Shown here one piece after another: positions 59,226 to 64,000 of a stretch of DNA of 64,000 bases. Position 1 is the first letter of the stretch. Each line of letters starts with the position of its first letter. Below the pieces are notes generated by a model that saw nothing but the letters and a program-made list of their open reading frames with translations, ran no database searches and was not told the DNA's origin. The DNA comes from Trochalopteron elliotii (taxonomy: Eukaryota > Chordata > Aves > Passeriformes > Leiothrichidae). The translations under genes and the position numbers were made by a program. The stretch covers positions 1 to 64,000 of the forward strand of contig JANPWX010020134.1 of NCBI GenBank assembly GCA_024734555.1, written 5' to 3'.

Positions 59226-62200
59226 ATGCTGTTCCAGAGTTCCTGGGCTGTGCTGCTCCTCTGTGCCACTGTCGGGTTTTTGAGGTGGCTGGGCCTTGCT
59301 GCCCCCCCAGAGAAGGTAGGGACCCCCCTCCAGAGCTGGGATTCCCCCCACAAATCCTCCTCAAGCCACTAGTGAAGCCACATCCCAGGAGATGTCACAC
59401 CTGGACTCCTGTTACTGTCTGGTGGCTGTGGGACTCTCCCGAGCTGGGAAATTGGGATTCTGGGATCTCCCAACCTGGACAGCCTCTTTGCTTGCTGTAG
59501 GGATGGGTTTTGGGGGGTGAAGGCCAAATTTTGGGGTGACTTCACACCTTTTTCCATATTTTACATCCCCAAACCCCCTCCTCTATCCCCCCATCCTGTG
59601 CTGGGAGCACCCAGGGTTGCCAAGGGTTCGTTTTGGAGATGTCCATGGGGAGAAAAAGCATTCCCCCATCATCATCCTCCCAAATTTTCACCTCAGGAGG
59701 AGCTCTGGGAGACCTGGATGAGATCGGCGCTGGATGAGACCCCCGTGGTGCAGCTTGTGCAGAATATCATCCACCAGATGGGTACAAGCCAGGGTTGGGA
59801 TGCTGCAACATTCCCATATCCCACTTTGGGACTGATCCAACCTCTTTTACCTCCCCACAGGGAATGTGAGCAGCCGTGGGGCTGCAGAGCTCCAGGGGGG
59901 ACACCAGGTTGTCCCATTCAACTTCCATCAGGAGCAGGAAAGGACTCAGGATGTTCATCCCCAACCAGGTGGGAACACAGCAAATCCCATTCCCAGCTTT
60001 TTTCACACCGGGATACATCTTCCCTGGCTCCTCCCACTGCTATATCCATCTTTTCCATATGCAGAGAGCATCCTGCTCCTTCAGGAAGTGATGGAGAAGC
60101 TGCAGAGGGTCAACCAGAGCCTGGAGCTGATGCTGACAGCCTTGGAAGATGCACAAATCCGTCTGGAAAAGCACCTGGAGCACCTCAAAGCCATCCCTGA
60201 CCTGGATGGTGAGTGGGAATGGGTGCTGGAGGATCCCTGGAAGCTGGTGGGTGCCAACACCAGGCTCTTCTTCCCCATCCCACAGGTCAGAGCCAAAGTG
60301 CCACCTCCTCCTGCATTCCACACGGCTCATACTTCCTCCTCCTGTTTCTCCCACTGGTGCCAGCATCATTCCAGGCCATCCTTCTTCTCCTCTTCCTCGC
60401 TTCCAGCGTCCTCGGCATCCCAGCAATCTCCACCCTCCTGGTCCTTTCTGTGGCAGGTGGGGACAAGTGTGGGGACACCTGGATGGGGACACACCACCCT
60501 TGGGGGGGCTCTGTCCTCTCCCACCCTCTTGTCTTCCCACAGGGCATTGGCTGGTGGCATCCATGTCCCGTGTTGCTGGAAGGATCCGGCCAGTGGTTCC
60601 CCGGGAAGAGCCCCGGTACCGGCTCACCTCCACCCCGGAGAGGTAGGAGATGGTTGAGGAGGTGGCATGGAACTCTTGGGAGCTGCTGGGTCACACCCTG
60701 GATTCCCCACCCTGGATTCCCCACCCTGGATTCCCCACCCTGGATTCCCCACCCTGGATTCCCCACCCTGGATTCCCCACCCTGGAGCCATCTGGCAGTT
60801 GTTCTCAGGAAGGGACAAGGACACATCTTGGTGGCTTCCCTACGGTTTTTGGACATCTCATCCCAACTCTTTGCCCCATTTCTGCTCAGATGTTCCATTC
60901 TGGGTGTCCCATCCTTGGTGCCTGCCTCATCCTGGATTTCCCTCCCTGGACTGATTCCCCACCCTGGAGCCATCTGGCAGAAGTTCTCAGGAAAGGACAA
61001 GGACACATCTTGGTGGCTTCCCTATGGCTTTTGGACACCTCATCCCAACACCTTGCCCCATTTCTGCTCAGGTGTTCCATCCTGGGTGTCCCATCCTGGA
61101 GCCATCTGGCAGAGGTCTCCAGGGAAGGACAGGACACATCCTGATGGCTTTCCTATGGCTTTTGGGCACGTCTTCCCAACTCCCTGACCTTTATCTGCTC
61201 AGGGAAGGGTGTGGAGAGGCTGGAGAGGTGCGTGTCTCCATTGTGGTGGTGACACAGAAGCCACCAAGGTGACGGGATTCCGGTTTTCCTTCTTCCCACA
61301 TAGGGAATGTGATATGGAGCTGCTGCAAGAGGAGCTGGACAGGATGGAGATGAGCTGCCTGCAAGGTGAGAAGTGCCCACAAGGTGGGAGGTCTGGTGGC
61401 CGTAGGACATAGATCTGAAGCCCTGACATGTCCCCATCCTGTGCTGGGATGTGTGTTATTCCAGAGTGTCCCCAAGCTCTGCCAGGGCATGTGCTACCAC
61501 CCCAGAGTGTCCCCAGCCTCCACCTGGGGACAGGAGCTGGACAGGATACCCACCTGGGGAGGGTATCCCCACCCCTGCCATGTTCTTGCAGAGCCGTCAC
61601 ACCTGGAGCAGCCCCAAGAAGTGGCCAAAGATATTCCCGGATTTGTAGGGCAGGTGTCACCCGGCCCTGGTGGCCAGAGGACAACACTGAGTTCGTGTGG
61701 GGTAAGGAGCTGTGTGAGATGTCCCTATGTTGGTGTTGTCCCCCAAAACCTGCTCTTGGGGGCCAGCTGGGTCTCCCTGAGGGTCAGGTCCTCCAAGGTT
61801 GGGGCATCCTCACCATGGTGGCACCTCTGGGTGTGGGACAGCCCATTGGGAGACAGACAGGGCTGGGGACATGACACAAAAGGAGGAATTTTGAATGGAA
61901 GAGGGTGTCCTGAAGGACGGCCAAGGCAGCCCAGGGGACGAGGAACATCTGCAGGAACCCCCTTCTTCCCAAACCAGGTGACAGCGCGGTCAGTCATGGA
62001 TGCTGGGAAGCTCTGGGAGCCCAAAACCTGCAGCCCAAGGGCCAACATGTGAGCACCAACCACCCAGAATGTCCCTTCTCTGTGGCCTGGTGTCACCTCA
62101 GGGGGAGATCCTGCTGCTGGTGGCTTCTTGGGGTGCTGATGGGTGTCTCCTTTGTAGGTCCCCGTGCCAGGGGCTCACCAGGGCTGGGCAGCGGTGCCGG

Positions 62201-62284
62201 AAGAAAGCCATTCCCGGGCAGGAATTCTGCCACATCCACACCACCAGCAGTAGCTTGGCCACAGATTCATCTCCCCATTTTTGA
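59226..62284 (+). CDS. Brambleberry-like protein (KAR5 nuclear-fusion family), compact form
   Basis: Brambleberry of fish acts at the nuclear envelope in karyomere/pronuclear fusion; KAR5 and GEX1 are its relatives. Ten exons: 59226-59315, 59697-59781, 59861-59968, 60065-60208, 60286-60456, 60543-60642, 61304-61365, 61592-61701, 61978-62048, 62158-62284; 1068 nt, 355 residues. Start: hydrophobic signal-like MLFQSSWAVLLLCATVGFL. Then a short helical segment (VVQLVQNIIHQMGNVS), coiled coil (LLQEVMEKLQRVNQSLEL to KHLEHLKAI, about 95-145), two hydrophobic membrane segments (SYFLLLFLPLVPA, AILLLLFLASSVLG/TLLVLSVAG, about 155-205), a basic stretch and a second short helix. A C-terminal Cys/His motif C-x8-C-x10-C-x2-H (GLTRAGQRCRKKA, FCHIH) closes it. 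The N-terminal cysteine-rich domain of the family is not seen. Family call rests on remembered sequence around the coiled coil and membrane part. Confidence 0.65.
60690..61165 (+). repeat. 15-base satellite followed by a larger tandem repeat
   Basis: 'caccctggattcccc' occurs six times in a row at about 60700-60785. Three copies of a larger unit follow ('ggagccatctggcag', 'aaggacacatcttggtgg', 'cccaactctttgccccat') starting near 60783, 60964 and 61098. The block lies in the intron 60643-61303. Confidence 0.9.
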
Positions 62285-62901
62285 CCCTCTACCCCCTCCC
62301 AGAGGGGTTTTAATCCTTTTTATGGCTATTCCAGATCCTGGTGGAGAACACAGACCCTTAAGGATGCCACTGGATGTGGGTACAGGGCAGATGTTCATCA
62401 TCCCACCAGTTTTATGCTATTTGCATATATTTTAATAAATGCCACATTTACAGCTGGAGTCTTTCCCATTCCTGTCCTGAGATGGGGGGGGGGGCTGTGG
62501 GATCATCCCCATGTGCCAAGAGTAGCAGCAAATTCCCTGCTGCCATTTCCATGCCCTGGAATCCTGATTGCCTTCCCTTTATTATGCCTAATTGCAGGTA
62601 ATTAGTGTAGCTCATTAACAGCTCAGAGCCACCACCCTCTTGGACACAGCCACGGCAATGGCTCCAGTTAGCTCCTACCACTTGATTTGGGATCTTTTTG
62701 GGATGCCCCAACCTTCCTCCCCCCTGCCCTGGGCGTCCTGCGCCGCTCCCAGCAGCGAGGCAGGAATGTGGGAGCTGCTCCCCAGGCTCCTGGTTTTACT
62801 TTGGAAATGTCACTGTCACCCCCCCAGCCCCATCCTCTGCCCCAGCAAAGGACAACCCTGAGTTGAAGAGGATGATCCCGGTGCCGGGTGATGCCAGTCC
62901 N

Positions 62902-63124
62902 GATGGGTTTGGGAACTGGGAATGGATTTTGGTCATAGAATCACGGGATGGGTTTGGGGACTGGGGATGGATTTTAGTCATAGAATCACAGGATGGGTTT
63001 GGGGACTGGGAGTGGATTGGGGAATGGATTTTGGTCATGGAATCATGGGATAGGTTTGCAGACTGGGAATGGATTTTGGTCATAGAATCACAGGATGGGT
63101 TTGGGAACTGGGAATGGATTTTGG

Positions 63125-63145
<21 letters not shown>
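62902..63145. repeat. CR1-tail-like tandem repeat, about 48-base unit
   Basis: Five copies of 'gatgggtttggggactggg' plus 'aatggattttggtcatag' and 'aatcac'. The last copy runs into a reversed CR1 tail at 63125, so the array probably grew from that tail. Confidence 0.85.
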
Positions 63146-63840
<695 letters not shown>

Positions 63841-64000
63841 CTGTGGAAGAGCACACAACTCATGGAGGGGTCACTGATGTCCCCCAGCCCTCCCATCCCA
63901 AGGGGACACAACTCTGGGGATGGCCCAGGACAAGCCATGGGGGTTCAGACCCCTCTGGGGTCCTGCCAGTGGGTCTTCCAGCCCCATTCCCTGATTCCCA

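Noticed and set aside
60690..61165. CRISPR-like or clustered repeat system
   Set aside because: Units are adjacent without unique spacers and lie in an intron of a eukaryotic gene.

Overview
This window is bird nuclear DNA. The genes have short introns with GT-AG splice sites, and dozens of CR1-type LINE 3' ends lie between and inside them (recurring phrases such as 'gggttggaagggacctt' and 'gttgctccaagc'). GC-rich promoters alternate with very many minisatellites, which fits a small, gene-dense, repeat-punctuated microchromosome. No species is assigned. I read exons by eye from reading frame, splice sites and remembered family sequences. Summed exon lengths are divisible by three for every complete model.

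Layout, left to right: (1) 92-10356 (+), the 3' part of a phospholipase C gamma gene (PLC-X, split PH, two SH2, SH3, PLC-Y, C2). It reads as neither PLCG1 nor PLCG2. (2) 14470-23561 (+), a CYLD-like deubiquitinase with an intact Cys/His/Asp active site and a shortened middle. (3) 25975-32920 (-), NAPRT. (4) 34251-45435 (-), EEF1D, with both the canonical elongation-factor form and the long N-terminal form. (5) 50597-52360 (+), TIGD5, an intronless domesticated pogo/Tigger transposase. (6) 54789-58567 (-), PYCR3. (7) 59226-62284 (+), a compact gene resembling brambleberry (KAR5-like nuclear fusion family). (8) 63393-63840 (-), internal exons of GFUS.

The order and strands NAPRT(-) EEF1D(-) TIGD5(+) PYCR3(-) GFUS(-) match human 8q24.3 as I recall it. 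The two genes on the left do not occur there in human. Both look like extra paralogues of genes whose known copies lie on human 16q (CYLD, PLCG2) and 20q (PLCG1). The most interesting reading is therefore a block of ancient duplicates kept in this lineage and lost from mammals.

The genes are ordinary housekeeping and signalling loci and do not form an operon-like system. NAPRT makes NAD precursor, PYCR3 makes proline, GFUS makes GDP-fucose and EEF1D supports translation. PLC gamma and CYLD act in receptor and ubiquitin signalling. Between them lie CpG-rich promoters with CCAAT boxes, a solo LTR nested inside a CR1, a polypurine tract, a G-rich/C-rich satellite that broke the assembly (N run 29388-29786), and an inverted-repeat cluster between EEF1D and TIGD5.
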